Shown here piece by piece: positions 43,127-52,180 of a stretch of 64,000 nt of DNA. Positions within the stretch are counted from its first letter, which is position 1, and each line of letters starts with the position of its first letter. The stretch spans positions 4,165,501 to 4,229,500 of the forward strand of contig NZ_CP009283.1 of NCBI RefSeq assembly GCF_000758625.1, in the 5' to 3' direction. The position numbers and the translations under genes were made by a program. The DNA is from Paenibacillus sp. FSL R7-0273. GTDB lineage: Bacteria > Bacillota > Bacilli > Paenibacillales > Paenibacillaceae. Below the pieces are notes generated by a model. That model was given only the letters and a program-made list of their open reading frames with translations. It ran no database searches and was not told the DNA's origin.

Positions 43127-43726
43127 CTATTCTCCCGGCGGCTCATCATGAACATCCGTATCCGGCTCTGTTATCACCCAGCCGGTGAACTCCACCCTCA
43201 GTCCGGGTCTGGTCGGGGCACAGAGCATCGGGCCGGCCTGTACCTGGGACGTATAGGGAAATCTGGCGACCCTGAGCGTACGCCAGGGGTGCCCGTCGGT
43301 TCTGGCTCTGATAATTACCGCATCCTTCAGGCGTGAGGCACGGATCGTAATGGTCCGGCCGGCCCATTCCGGTACAGGTGACAGAGACCAGTCTGAATAT
43401 TGATCCGTCACAACAGCGCCTGCATGCGGCACGCCGTCATTGATTTCGATCCCGGCCTTAATCCACTGCAGCGGGCTGTGCCACAGCATTATGCCTGCCT
43501 GATCGTACAGCTCGGTAAGGCTTCCCGCAGCAAAGCTGACCTCCACTGCGGTCCCTTCTTCCCATGCCGAGAGCAGCGCATGCCCGTTATTATGCTGGAA
43601 TCCGTACATCGTTTTCTGCCAGTAATCACTGCCCTCCACTGCCTGAACAATCAGCTTACCGTTCTGGTCCGCTACAGAATGTGGTTCATTACTCCAGATG
43701 CCAGCCTGCCAGTCCACCTTTTTCAT
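43127..43726 (-). CDS. DUF1349 domain protein
   Basis: The 199-residue protein matches the DUF1349 concanavalin-like fold. It has a DQAGIMLWHSPLQWIKAGIEINDGVPHAGAVVTDQYSDWS core and the ending AGPMLCAPTRPGLRVEFTGW. These domains occur alone or attached to glycosidases; the ligand is not known. There is no signal peptide. AAGGAG lies 10 nt before ATG 43726; the GTG at 43735 is too close to it. Confidence 0.85.
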   Translation of the reverse strand: MKKVDWQAGIWSNEPHSVADQNGKLIVQAVEGSDYWQKTMYGFQHNNGHALLSAWEEGTAVEVSFAAGSLTELYDQAGIMLWHSPLQWIKAGIEINDGVPHAGAVVTDQYSDWSLSPVPEWAGRTITIRASRLKDAVIIRARTDGHPWRTLRVARFPYTSQVQAGPMLCAPTRPGLRVEFTGWVITEPDTDVHDEPPGE

Positions 43727-43861
43727 TACCTGCACGCTCCTTTACCGGATTTAATTGAATGAATTGCCGAAGCTTAACAGTACCCATTATTAATGCTACT
43801 CTATCAAATTCGGCTGAAAATGCAGCTTTCCTTCATCCCCGCAAGTGAAAACTTCTCTGCA

Positions 43862-43899
43862 GGCAAAAACACAGCCTGACAGAGCTCTGTCAGGCTGTG
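43862..43899 (-). terminator. Terminator of the oxoacid:ferredoxin oxidoreductase operon
   Basis: A perfect 30-bp palindrome at 43870-43899 (half-arm CACAGCCTGACAGAG) is followed on the minus strand by TTTTTGCC. Confidence 0.9.
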
Positions 43900-43930
43900 A
43901 ATAATTATGCTACAGGATTGCGGATGCTGC

Positions 43931-46237
43931 TTACAAATCAGGGTGCTCATGCTTGGCTTTTAGCTTGCTCCAGCGGCGCTGAACCTCGCCCTCAAAGCTG
44001 CGCAGGGCAGGCTCATTCTCAGGCTTGAGCAGATGGCGGGTTTTACCCATCGTCTTCAGCCAGGCAGATACTTCTACCCGCTTATTCTTGTCTTCAGGAT
44101 TGTAGGTGATATTGGTAACACCCTGCTCCACCTCATACAGCGGGAAGAAACAGGATTCGACAGCCAGGGATACAATATTAGTCCCTTCCTTGTCATCGCT
44201 CATCCAGTTCAGCGGGCAGGCGATCAGAATCTTGCCGTAGACCAGACCTTCATTCTGTGCATACCACTGTGCCTTCGCTGCTTTCTTGAGCAGATCCTGC
44301 GGGTAAGCCTCACAGCCGGTGAACACATAAGGAATGTTGGTAGCCGCCATAATCTGGGCAGTATCCTTGTGCTGTGTAACCTTACCCTGCTGGGTTTTGC
44401 CGATGCTCGAAGTCGAAGTACGGTGACCTAGCGGAGTCGAATAGGACTGCTGGGCTCCGGTGTTCATATAGCCTTCGTTATCATACTCGACGATAATCAT
44501 TTTGTGTCCGCGCAGGGCGGCACCGATTGCAGGCCCCATACCGATATCCATACCGCCGTCGCCGGTAACCATTACGAAGGTAAAGTCCTCTTTCAGACCC
44601 AGTCCGTCCAGCTCGCCGCGGCGTTTGCGTTCCCAGAACATCTCTACTACACCGGACAGTGTAGCCGCACCGTTCTGGAACAGATTGTGGATGAACGTCG
44701 ATTTATGGGAGGAATACGGATAACCTGTCGTTGTAACCATGGCGCAGCCTGTATGGTACAGCGCAACGATATCCCCTTCAATGCCTCTGAAGAACAGCTC
44801 AAGACCGGAGAAAATACCGCAGCCCGGACATGCGCCGTGACCCGGTGACAGACGTCTCGGCTTCTTCATCAGACTGCGTACAGGCGGAACCTTAACGGCC
44901 AGCTTGCCGGTTTCTTCATTCTTGGTGACCGTGATCAGGCCTGATTTCAATGCGTCGAAATCCATCGGCTTCAGCAGGCGCTTAGGCGCTTTGTCCGGCT
45001 CGCCCGGATTGTGACCGTAGTAATCGAAGGGCACTTCCACACGGTCGGCAACAACTGCATCCATAGCCAGCTGGAAGAAGTGATGGCCGTCCTCAGCGTA
45101 GAAGTCCTTACCGCCCAGGCCGTAAATCCGGCTGATTACCTTGGTTGTTGTATTGCCATAGGTGAACAGGGCTGCCTTGATTTCATTAACCATGTTACCG
45201 CCGTGTCCGCCGACGGAGTCAGCACGGTCACCGACAGTAATAGCTTTCACATTCTTCAATGCTTCGGCAATCTGCTTCTGCGGGAACGGGCGGATCATAT
45301 TCGGTGAAATCGCTCCGGCCTTAATGCCCTGCAGACGCAGCTGGTCAACGACATCCTTGATGATCTCGGACGCCGAGTTCATCAGGAAGACGGCAACATC
45401 AGCATCATCCATCCGGTACTGCTCGATCATCTCATAGCGGCGGCCGGTCAGCTCAGCAAATTCCTGGGCAATCTCTTCAAACACCTCACCGGCATTATAC
45501 ATTGCTACAGACTGCTGGTAACGGTTGTTAATATAATCCGGCTCATTCATGTAAGGACCGACGGTAACCGGGTTGTTGCGGTCAAGCGTATCTGTAAAGC
45601 CTGCCGGCGGCTGTTCGCCTACGAATTTGTGTACATCCTCACGGTGTGCAAAAGCCTGCACACGGCGCTTCTGGTGTGAGGTGAAATATCCGTCGGAAGC
45701 AACCATTACCGGAAGACGGACCTTCGCATGTTCTGCCAGCTTCAGTGCCATCAGATTCATGTCGTAGACCGATTGCGGGTCACGGCACATCAGAATCGGC
45801 CAGCCGGTATTGAGTGCAAAATACAAATCGGAGTGATCACCGTGAATATTCAGCGGGCCTGAGATCGAACGGCAGACCAGGTTCATAACCATAGGCATAC
45901 GCGTACCTGCCTGTACGGGCAGCTGCTCCAGCATGAACATGTAGCCTTGTGCGCTGGTTGCGTTGAATACGCGTCCGCCCGCAGTCGAGGCACCGTAGCA
46001 GATCCCCGCCGAGCTGTGTTCACCGTCTGATGGCACAAGCATAATATCGTGCTGCCCGCTCGCCTTCATTGTATCGAGGAACTGGGCTACCTCGGTCGAC
46101 GGCGAGATCGGGAAGTATCCCATAACATGATAATTGATCTGGTGCGCAGCATAAGCTGCCATTTCATTGCCTGATTCATAGAGGAATTTCTGCTCTACCT
46201 TGGAAGAGCCTATTTCTTTTTCATAATCAATAGCCAT
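43931..46237 (-). CDS. 2-oxoacid:ferredoxin oxidoreductase, fused alpha-beta subunit
   Basis: This enzyme class oxidises pyruvate or another 2-oxoacid to the acyl-CoA and reduces ferredoxin. The first 400 residues are the alpha (pyrimidine/transketolase-like) part with YFPISPSTEVAQ. The C-terminal 310 residues are the beta part, with SPGHGACPGCG, HTGCAMV and the TPP motif GDGGMDIGMGPAIGAALRGHKMIIVEYDNEGYMNTG. Alpha and beta are joined in one 768-residue chain. It lies 26 bp after the gamma-delta gene. The substrate is not resolved. Confidence 0.88.
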   Translation of the reverse strand: MAIDYEKEIGSSKVEQKFLYESGNEMAAYAAHQINYHVMGYFPISPSTEVAQFLDTMKASGQHDIMLVPSDGEHSSAGICYGASTAGGRVFNATSAQGYMFMLEQLPVQAGTRMPMVMNLVCRSISGPLNIHGDHSDLYFALNTGWPILMCRDPQSVYDMNLMALKLAEHAKVRLPVMVASDGYFTSHQKRRVQAFAHREDVHKFVGEQPPAGFTDTLDRNNPVTVGPYMNEPDYINNRYQQSVAMYNAGEVFEEIAQEFAELTGRRYEMIEQYRMDDADVAVFLMNSASEIIKDVVDQLRLQGIKAGAISPNMIRPFPQKQIAEALKNVKAITVGDRADSVGGHGGNMVNEIKAALFTYGNTTTKVISRIYGLGGKDFYAEDGHHFFQLAMDAVVADRVEVPFDYYGHNPGEPDKAPKRLLKPMDFDALKSGLITVTKNEETGKLAVKVPPVRSLMKKPRRLSPGHGACPGCGIFSGLELFFRGIEGDIVALYHTGCAMVTTTGYPYSSHKSTFIHNLFQNGAATLSGVVEMFWERKRRGELDGLGLKEDFTFVMVTGDGGMDIGMGPAIGAALRGHKMIIVEYDNEGYMNTGAQQSYSTPLGHRTSTSSIGKTQQGKVTQHKDTAQIMAATNIPYVFTGCEAYPQDLLKKAAKAQWYAQNEGLVYGKILIACPLNWMSDDKEGTNIVSLAVESCFFPLYEVEQGVTNITYNPEDKNKRVEVSAWLKTMGKTRHLLKPENEPALRSFEGEVQRRWSKLKAKHEHPDL

Positions 46238-46263
46238 TGTTCATTCCGCCCTTCTTACCGGAT

Positions 46264-47280
46264 TTATAATTGCGAGACCAAATCAAACGTATGATGCACC
46301 GTATGGCTGTCCGCATAGCCTTCCTGCTCACGGATGATGGACAGGGCCGAGGTCGGGCAGGCGCCGACGCATTTCAGGCAGCCTTTGCAGTACTGGTAAT
46401 CGATACCCAGCAGGAACATCTGCGAACGCCCCTTGCGGTCAAGCCGTTCTTCCCAGACAAAGCACTGGTCCGGACAGACGGTATCGCACTGTGCACAGTT
46501 GATACAGGACTCGTTCTCATAAGCCGGAATCATGCCGGAACGGGAAATACTGAGATTCTTCAGGAAGCTGTTGCCGGGATTGACAATCGATCCGCCCATC
46601 GGCTGAGTTTCATAACCAAGCGGAGAGATGTCAGAGCGAACATACTCAGGCATGACCTCTCCCTCAGGCAGCTCGAAGTGCATAAACTTCACTTCATTGT
46701 AGCCGCGCTCAAAGGTAGTGATTGCTGATTGCACTGCCTGCGGATATTTCTTCCCGAGCGATTTCTCGATAACGCCCTTCATCGTTTCGGTGTCAAGGAA
46801 CGGGCAGAGCCGGAACAGCGCGCCGAGCATCGCCATATTTACGCGATTCTTCTCTTTCAGCGCAATGCTGGTCGCATCAATGACTGCAATCGTTCCGCCC
46901 TTCAGCTTCAGCAATTCTCTGAGTTCTTCCGGCGTCCTGGCCGAGTTCACAAGAACGGTGCTGTCCTCACTGATTCCGCTGGTAACGTTGACGGTCTTGG
47001 CAAGTGCTTCATGGAATACGCCGACCACATGCGGGCGCTCTACCGGAGAAGTATCACGGATATGCGTATTCAGATCGCAGAACCGGATATGGGCTTTTAC
47101 AGCTGAGCCTTTTTTCTCTGAGCCATAGGATGAGAAGCTCACGCCGTTCAGTCCCGCGCCTACTACACCTGCTTCTGCTAGCATCTTACCAGCCAGGTTT
47201 GCCCCTAGCCCTCCGATGGATTCCAGCCGGATTTCAAAGAATCCCAGGCTGTTGACTTTTGGTAGTTGTACCACCGACAT
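46264..47280 (-). CDS. 2-oxoacid:ferredoxin oxidoreductase, fused gamma-delta subunit
   Basis: The first 210 residues match the gamma subunit (SIGGLGANLAGKMLAEAGVVGAGL, SYGSEKKGSAVKAHIRF). The C-terminal 100 residues are a two-cluster ferredoxin domain with CINCAQCDTVCP and CKGCLKCVGACP, which should carry two [4Fe-4S] clusters. With the alpha-beta gene it makes a complete enzyme. AAAGGGG precedes ATG 47280. A Fur-like box lies about 310 bp upstream. Confidence 0.9.
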   Translation of the reverse strand: MSVVQLPKVNSLGFFEIRLESIGGLGANLAGKMLAEAGVVGAGLNGVSFSSYGSEKKGSAVKAHIRFCDLNTHIRDTSPVERPHVVGVFHEALAKTVNVTSGISEDSTVLVNSARTPEELRELLKLKGGTIAVIDATSIALKEKNRVNMAMLGALFRLCPFLDTETMKGVIEKSLGKKYPQAVQSAITTFERGYNEVKFMHFELPEGEVMPEYVRSDISPLGYETQPMGGSIVNPGNSFLKNLSISRSGMIPAYENESCINCAQCDTVCPDQCFVWEERLDRKGRSQMFLLGIDYQYCKGCLKCVGACPTSALSIIREQEGYADSHTVHHTFDLVSQL

Positions 47281-47591
47281 AACCCCTTTCGAGTGTCAAA
47301 TAAAACATTCCTTTTGACTTTTTCAATAATTGTAACGTGATAATGATGGTAACGAATGTGACAAATCTTGCATTTCCACGGCTTAGGGAATCACAATAAT
47401 TTATAGATTTCAAGCGATTTCTTTATATGCGACAGTACTGCGTTACCTAGAAAGAAGATAACCTGCCATAGAAATTGCAGAATGTGAAAATTGTGTGTAA
47501 TCCGCTATTTTCCAAAGCTCCGTGGATACAAGGGTCTTCTTAATTTAGCAATAAAATTAAAAATTAAGATGTTAAATTCATCACATTTTTC

Positions 47592-47613
47592 AATTGAGAA
47601 TGCATATCAATGA
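47592..47613. promoter_or_regulatory. Fur-box-like inverted repeat
   Basis: TTGAGAATGCATATCAA at 47594-47610 is close to the Fur 7-1-7 consensus TGATAATNATTATCA (12 of 15 matches). It lies between the GH8 terminator and the oxidoreductase operon. Iron control of an Fe-S enzyme would be sensible, but the distance of about 310 bp to the start is large. Confidence 0.45.
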
Positions 47614-47705
47614 CATGGGCGTCAATGATTTTTATAGCTTTTGACAGAGGAATTTTTTACAATCCGCAGGTGCCTGAAACACTTTCCGCGCAATAAAAAC
47701 AAGGC

Positions 47706-47729
47706 AAAAAGCCCATCCGGAGATGGGCT
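47706..47729 (-). terminator. Terminator of the GH8 gene
   Basis: The minus strand reads AGCCCATC-TCCG-GATGGGCT followed by TTTTGCC. Confidence 0.88.
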
Positions 47730-47749
47730 GGCCTGCAGTATATCCGTTT

Positions 47750-48979
47750 CTAGTACGTCCACCAGTTGCCCGACATTACGATCATCGAAAACAGCTTGAT
47801 GCTGTCCTCATAATAATCCTCCGCCGCGCTGCCGGCTGTATGGCTCCATAGCGAGTTCAGCCAGCTCTGATTAGATGAAGAAATCATCGCACTGACGCCA
47901 AAGGGGGCGTAAAAAGCTCCGCTGTTATAGCTTCCGAATGTTGTACCGTTCAGCTTATAGCCGTCCTTGATGCTTCCAGGCGAGCTGCTTACCTTTGTCT
48001 TGATCCAGCTGTTAAGCTGGGTAAGCTGGCTGATTGCACGGTTATCGCCGGTGATCAGATAGTCCGTCGCAATCCTCCAAGGTGTCCGGCAGGAATTATA
48101 ATTGTAATTCCCGTCATTGGCATCCTCCAGAAACCCGGCTGCAGCCGGGTTATAGGCACCTCCCGAATAAATAACGAAATCCGGCAGCAGGCCCGTAGAG
48201 GCACTGTAGCCAGTATACAGGCTGTTAATAATGGAATAGGTCTTGTCGGTCACATTTCCCCAGCGTGCGTCCCCGGAAGCCGTCTTGAAGGCCTTCAGAT
48301 GACCCAGCATAAAGTCCGAAGGTCTAGTCGCTGTATTATAAGAGCCGCTGTTGCCCCAGTCGCCCAAACGGATCGTCCACTGCGTCTGATTAATCTCATT
48401 GTCCATGATGGCTCCAATGATATTGCCGGCAGCCGCCAGATAGTTTACAGTGCCGGTGCTGCCCCACTGCCGGTCGGCAAGAAGAAGGGCAAAGGCAATA
48501 TCCATATCGCCATCCGTTGCGGAGTCCTCCCCCTCAATATTCTGAAAGCTGCTGTTCTGCTTCCAGGACATCAGATACGGGTTAATGGAGCTGGGATGAG
48601 CGGTGTAATATTGATAGAGTCCATTGAAATAAGTCTGCGCGTTGGCATCATATCCCGCCATTAGCACAGTGAAGAGCATCCCGTAGCCATGGGCCTCGGA
48701 TGCGGTTTCCCCGTCCGAATTATATTTCACATAATATTTACCCGTGCCGGCGGGCTTCAGATAAGCCGCCTTCCACTCATTCCACTTTGTCTTAACGGCA
48801 TTGTCCATACTTGCCTGCGTGACATGGTTCGGCTTGATCGTGCCGCTTGTATAGACGGTATGCTGCGGGAACGGTTTATTGACCGCAGCCAGTGCGGAGC
48901 CGGCCGGCAGCATAAACAGCGCCAGACAGAGGATTAAGCAGCTTTTCCACCCCAGTGTATGCTTGGTTGTCTTATTAAT
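47750..48979 (-). CDS. Secreted GH8 glycoside hydrolase (endoglucanase/chitosanase), probable ATT start
   Basis: GH8 enzymes cleave beta-1,4-linked glucan or chitosan. The catalytic acid is in SEAHGYGM (E95 in this numbering) and the conserved acidic motif is TDGDMDIAFALLLADRQWG. The sequence VNKPFPQHTVYTSGTIKPNHV resembles Bacillus/Paenibacillus chitosanase-glucanases. The first ATG (48913) lies inside the signal peptide. Upstream the frame stays open, reading NKTTKHTLGWKSCLILCLALF, and AAGGAG sits 9 nt before an ATT at 48979. No ATG, GTG or TTG occurs in frame there. A 409-residue product starting at ATT gives a normal signal ending near ALA-AVN. Confidence 0.8.
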   Translation of the reverse strand: MNKTTKHTLGWKSCLILCLALFMLPAGSALAAVNKPFPQHTVYTSGTIKPNHVTQASMDNAVKTKWNEWKAAYLKPAGTGKYYVKYNSDGETASEAHGYGMLFTVLMAGYDANAQTYFNGLYQYYTAHPSSINPYLMSWKQNSSFQNIEGEDSATDGDMDIAFALLLADRQWGSTGTVNYLAAAGNIIGAIMDNEINQTQWTIRLGDWGNSGSYNTATRPSDFMLGHLKAFKTASGDARWGNVTDKTYSIINSLYTGYSASTGLLPDFVIYSGGAYNPAAAGFLEDANDGNYNYNSCRTPWRIATDYLITGDNRAISQLTQLNSWIKTKVSSSPGSIKDGYKLNGTTFGSYNSGAFYAPFGVSAMISSSNQSWLNSLWSHTAGSAAEDYYEDSIKLFSMIVMSGNWWTY

Positions 48980-49117
48980 AACGCTTCACTCCTTAAAATG
49001 GGATCAGTCCTGCAGCCAATGCATACATGCACTGTCCGCATAGCGGACTGGCGAAGCTAACAGCTATGCTGAATCAGCACATTTACTATAATATTCCATT
49101 TTATCTCTGTCAACATG

Positions 49118-49161
49118 AAAAAAGCTGCCCTGCCCGCATAGCCTGATTGCGGAAGGACAGC
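49118..49161 (-). terminator. Terminator of the NAD salvage operon
   Basis: On the minus strand GCTGTCC ... CCGCA pairs with TGCGGGCAGGGCAGC with small bulges, followed by TTTTTTC. Confidence 0.75.
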
Positions 49162-49193
49162 CTGATTTATTCGCATTTAAAAGGGGACATCTG

Positions 49194-50645
49194 CTATTCG
49201 TTATCCAGCTGCATATGCTCGGCGATCAGCTGCTGCTTGCGGTTCCATACCTGCTCGCTGAGGTTCACGCGGTACACCTCGGGATTCAGCTTACGCAGAT
49301 ATTCCGGCCAGAACAGATCGAGCTGCTGCTCATGGTAGCGGCGGATCTCCTCTAGTGTCGGCAGGGAGTACACCTGGAACCCGTTCACAAAAATCGGCTC
49401 CAGCATCGGCAGCGCCTCATACTTGTCGACATTCTTGCGCAGATACGGATGCAGCGGGTTGAACAGCTTGATGCGGGCGCCGTTAAGCGGGGCAGCCTCA
49501 TCAGGGAAGTTAATGTAGTCAGCCATCGCCTTGCCGTTTGCGCCGACAATGCGGAATACATCCTTTTTACCCGGGGTAGAGACCTTCTCGGGATTGGAGG
49601 AGATCTTGATCGTCGGGATCATCTCACCGGTAGCTGACTCAATCTCTACCAGCTTATACACGCCGCCCAGGGAAGGCTGGTCGGCAGCTGTAATCAGCTG
49701 CGTGCCGACGCCCCAGGTATCGATTGCCGCACCCTGCAGCTTAAGGTCCATGATCGTGTTCTCGTCCAGATCATTGGAGGCTACAATCTTCACGTAGTCC
49801 AGCCCGGCTTCGTCCAGCATCTTGCGGGCCTGCTGCGACAGGTAAGCCAAATCGCCGCTGTCCAGCCGGATGCCGTTCATCTTCTTGCCCTGGGCCTCCA
49901 GCTTCTTGGCCGTATTGATCGCATGCGGCACCCCGCTGCGCAGCGTATCAAAGGTGTCGACCAGCAGCGTAACGCCGTCCGGCATCACCTTGGCATAAGC
50001 ATCAAAGGCCTCCTGCTCGCTGCTGAAGCTCTGCACCCAGGAATGGGCATGCGTGCCCTTGGTCGGGATGCCGAACATCCGGCCGGCCAGCATATTTGAG
50101 GTGGCATGGAATCCGCCGATGTAAGCCGCCCGTGCGCCCCACACTGCCGCATCTGCCTCCTGCGCCCTACGGGTACCAAACTCCAGCAGAGTGTCGTTAG
50201 GAGCCACCTGCTTGATCCGTGAAGCCTTCGTAGCGATCAGGGTCTGATAGTTCATAAAGTTCAGGATCGCCGTTTCGACGAGCTGGGCCTCCATAATGGT
50301 GCCTTCAACGCGTACCAGCGGCTCATCCGGGAAGACAAGCGCCCCTTCCTTCATCGCATGGATATTGCCCTTGAAATGAAACTGCAGCAGCTCCTCCAGA
50401 AAGGCCGGCGCATAATTCTCTTCCTGCTCCGAGAGGTAACGGACATCATCCTCCGTAAAACGCAGGTCCCTGATATATTGGACAATCCGCTCCAGTCCGG
50501 CAAAGACAGCAAAGCCGTTGCCAAACGGCAGCTTGCGGAAATAACCCTCGAATACCGCTTTGCGCTTATGGGTACCGTTCACCCAATGGGCGTACATCAT
50601 ATTAATCTGATATTTGTCTGTATGTAGAGCAAGCTCTCTCCTCAA
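49194..50645 (-). CDS. pncB: Nicotinate phosphoribosyltransferase
   Basis: PncB makes nicotinate mononucleotide from nicotinate and PRPP with ATP. The 483-residue product begins LRRELALHTDKYQINMMYAHW and has LLEFGTRRAQEADAAVWGARAAYIGGF, the loop GIPTKGTHAHSWVQSF with the phosphorylatable His, and GIRLDSGDLAYLS. The open frame runs to 50825, but TAGGAG lies 8 nt before TTG 50645. ATG 50678 is an alternative that would overlap pncA. The gene follows pncA by 22 bp. Confidence 0.94.
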   Translation of the reverse strand: MRRELALHTDKYQINMMYAHWVNGTHKRKAVFEGYFRKLPFGNGFAVFAGLERIVQYIRDLRFTEDDVRYLSEQEENYAPAFLEELLQFHFKGNIHAMKEGALVFPDEPLVRVEGTIMEAQLVETAILNFMNYQTLIATKASRIKQVAPNDTLLEFGTRRAQEADAAVWGARAAYIGGFHATSNMLAGRMFGIPTKGTHAHSWVQSFSSEQEAFDAYAKVMPDGVTLLVDTFDTLRSGVPHAINTAKKLEAQGKKMNGIRLDSGDLAYLSQQARKMLDEAGLDYVKIVASNDLDENTIMDLKLQGAAIDTWGVGTQLITAADQPSLGGVYKLVEIESATGEMIPTIKISSNPEKVSTPGKKDVFRIVGANGKAMADYINFPDEAAPLNGARIKLFNPLHPYLRKNVDKYEALPMLEPIFVNGFQVYSLPTLEEIRRYHEQQLDLFWPEYLRKLNPEVYRVNLSEQVWNRKQQLIAEHMQLDNE

Positions 50646-50667
50646 ATCCTCATCTCCTAGACCTGTC

Positions 50668-51216
50668 TTATTCTGCATCGGCACGTACCACTTGTGCACC
50701 CAGGCTGCCCCGGAAGTGCCCCAGCGCCCATGTATGGCCGTCCGGATTAAAGCTGGCCACCGCATCCTCGTGCACGATGATATCAAAGCCCTTATTGTAA
50801 GCATCCACCGCTGTGTGCAGCACACAGATATCGGTGCAGACGCCGGTCAGATGCAGCTCCCTGATGCCCCGCTCACGCAGCTTCAGCTCCAGATCCGTGC
50901 CGCAGAAGGCGCTGTAACGCGTCTTGTCCATCCAGTAGATAGACTCCCGGTTCGCTTCATAGACCGCCTTCAGACCGCCGTACAGCTCCCGTCCCGGTGT
51001 ATCCCGCAGGTTGTGGGGCGGAAACAGTCTGGTCTCGGGATGATACGGATCAGCCTCCTCATGCAGGTCTACCGCCATAACCACATAATCCCCGCTCTTC
51101 ACAAACTGCTCTGTCAATTCGTTCACTCTGGCTGCAATATCAATTCCCGGCTGTCCGACCGGCAGACTGCCGTCAATAAAATCATTGGTGAAATCTATCA
51201 CGATCAATGCCTTCAT
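50668..51216 (-). CDS. pncA: Nicotinamidase (isochorismatase family)
   Basis: PncA deamidates nicotinamide to nicotinate, the substrate of the next gene. The catalytic triad is visible as D8 (VIDFTNDF), K98 (WMDKTRYSAF) and C131 (CTDICVLHTAVDA), and the metal site as DLHEEADPYHPE. AGGAGG precedes ATG 51216. It lies 55 bp after the Nudix gene on the same strand. Confidence 0.94.
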   Translation of the reverse strand: MKALIVIDFTNDFIDGSLPVGQPGIDIAARVNELTEQFVKSGDYVVMAVDLHEEADPYHPETRLFPPHNLRDTPGRELYGGLKAVYEANRESIYWMDKTRYSAFCGTDLELKLRERGIRELHLTGVCTDICVLHTAVDAYNKGFDIIVHEDAVASFNPDGHTWALGHFRGSLGAQVVRADAE

Positions 51217-51271
51217 TGTACATACCTCCTGGAAAATGGGTAGGTGGTGCGTAGTGCAGATTCAGCGCGCT

Positions 51272-52042
51272 TTAAGTATAAATAGACAATAAAGGCTCAT
51301 GGTCAGTGAACATGTAGAGCTGTGCAGGCCGCTGCGAGTACTGGTTCGAGCTGACCAGGTTGCCGGCTTCGTCACGCACTTCCTTTAATATACCCTGCCG
51401 GCTGCGGGTTGACGTGATTTTGCGGATAAAATTTGGCTCCTTGAATTCCGGTACTACCGTTTGTATAACCTGATACAGCTCACTCAGCGTAAAATGCCGG
51501 GGCAAAAACTGCCGGGCAATCGTCGTCTGCAGCATCTGCTGCTGAATCCGCAGGTAAGCATCCGTAATAATATCATGGTGGTCAAAGGCCAGCTCCAGCT
51601 CCTCAAGCGCCTCCTGCAGTGTGAACAGCCCGACCTCACCGGCATCATCCGAGGCCTGTCTCTGCTCCAGCATCCATTCTTCGACCAGCGCAAAAAAAGC
51701 ATGGCTGATAATCCAGCCGCGCGGATCCCGTCCAGGGGTGCTGTATACGCCGAGGTATTCCAGATGACCGCCGTCAACGCCGGTCTCTTCCTTTAATTCA
51801 CGGGTTGCCGCGTCATAGATGGACTCGTCCTCCTGGCAGAAACCGCCCGGAAGCGCCCACATGCCGGCACACGGCCATTTCTTGCGCCGGATCAGCATCA
51901 CCTTGAGCTCACGCAGGGGGAGCGTCTTGGTGACCGTCTTCCGTTCCCGCTTCGTCAAGGTGAACATTACTATATCAGCCGGAACGCCGTCCGGAGTGCG
52001 GTATTTTTTGGCGTTATAGGTTTGTTCCACGTTCTCGCTCAC
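51272..52042 (-). CDS. Nudix hydrolase with C-terminal winged helix (NrtR-like)
   Basis: The Nudix box is complete: G67, E73, R81-E82, E85-E86, G88 (pattern GX5EX7REUXEEXGU). The C-terminal 80 residues (LPRHFTLSELYQVIQTVVPEFKEPNFIRKITSTR) are the winged helix seen in NrtR, a repressor of NAD biosynthesis genes that senses ADP-ribose. Heading an operon with pncA and pncB supports an NrtR role or an ADP-ribose pyrophosphatase role. The start is GTG 52042 behind AAAGGATGAT. I found no convincing NrtR operator. Confidence 0.82.
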   Translation of the reverse strand: MSENVEQTYNAKKYRTPDGVPADIVMFTLTKRERKTVTKTLPLRELKVMLIRRKKWPCAGMWALPGGFCQEDESIYDAATRELKEETGVDGGHLEYLGVYSTPGRDPRGWIISHAFFALVEEWMLEQRQASDDAGEVGLFTLQEALEELELAFDHHDIITDAYLRIQQQMLQTTIARQFLPRHFTLSELYQVIQTVVPEFKEPNFIRKITSTRSRQGILKEVRDEAGNLVSSNQYSQRPAQLYMFTDHEPLLSIYT

Positions 52043-52144
52043 TTTAGATCATCCTTTGCCGCTGGCTTTGTTAACCGTTCGTAGCTTTTAATGTACCAAA
52101 CCTGCTCTTCTAAAAGCAACAAATCTGCCACATTTTGATGTGAA

Positions 52145-52170
52145 TAAAGGGACGGATCTGCATCCGCCCC
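52145..52170 (-). terminator. Probable terminator of miaB-ricA
   Basis: The minus strand reads GGGGCGGAT-GCAG-ATCCGTCCC followed by TTTATTC; the T-run is weak. Confidence 0.55.
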
Positions 52171-52180
52171 CTCACCAGGT

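Larger units (their letters stand above)
47281..47749. other. Intergenic region upstream of the oxidoreductase operon
   Basis: This 469-bp AT-rich region should carry the operon promoter. It holds a Fur-like box (47592-47613) and the terminator of the GH8 gene (47706-47729). No gene was found. Confidence 0.6.
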
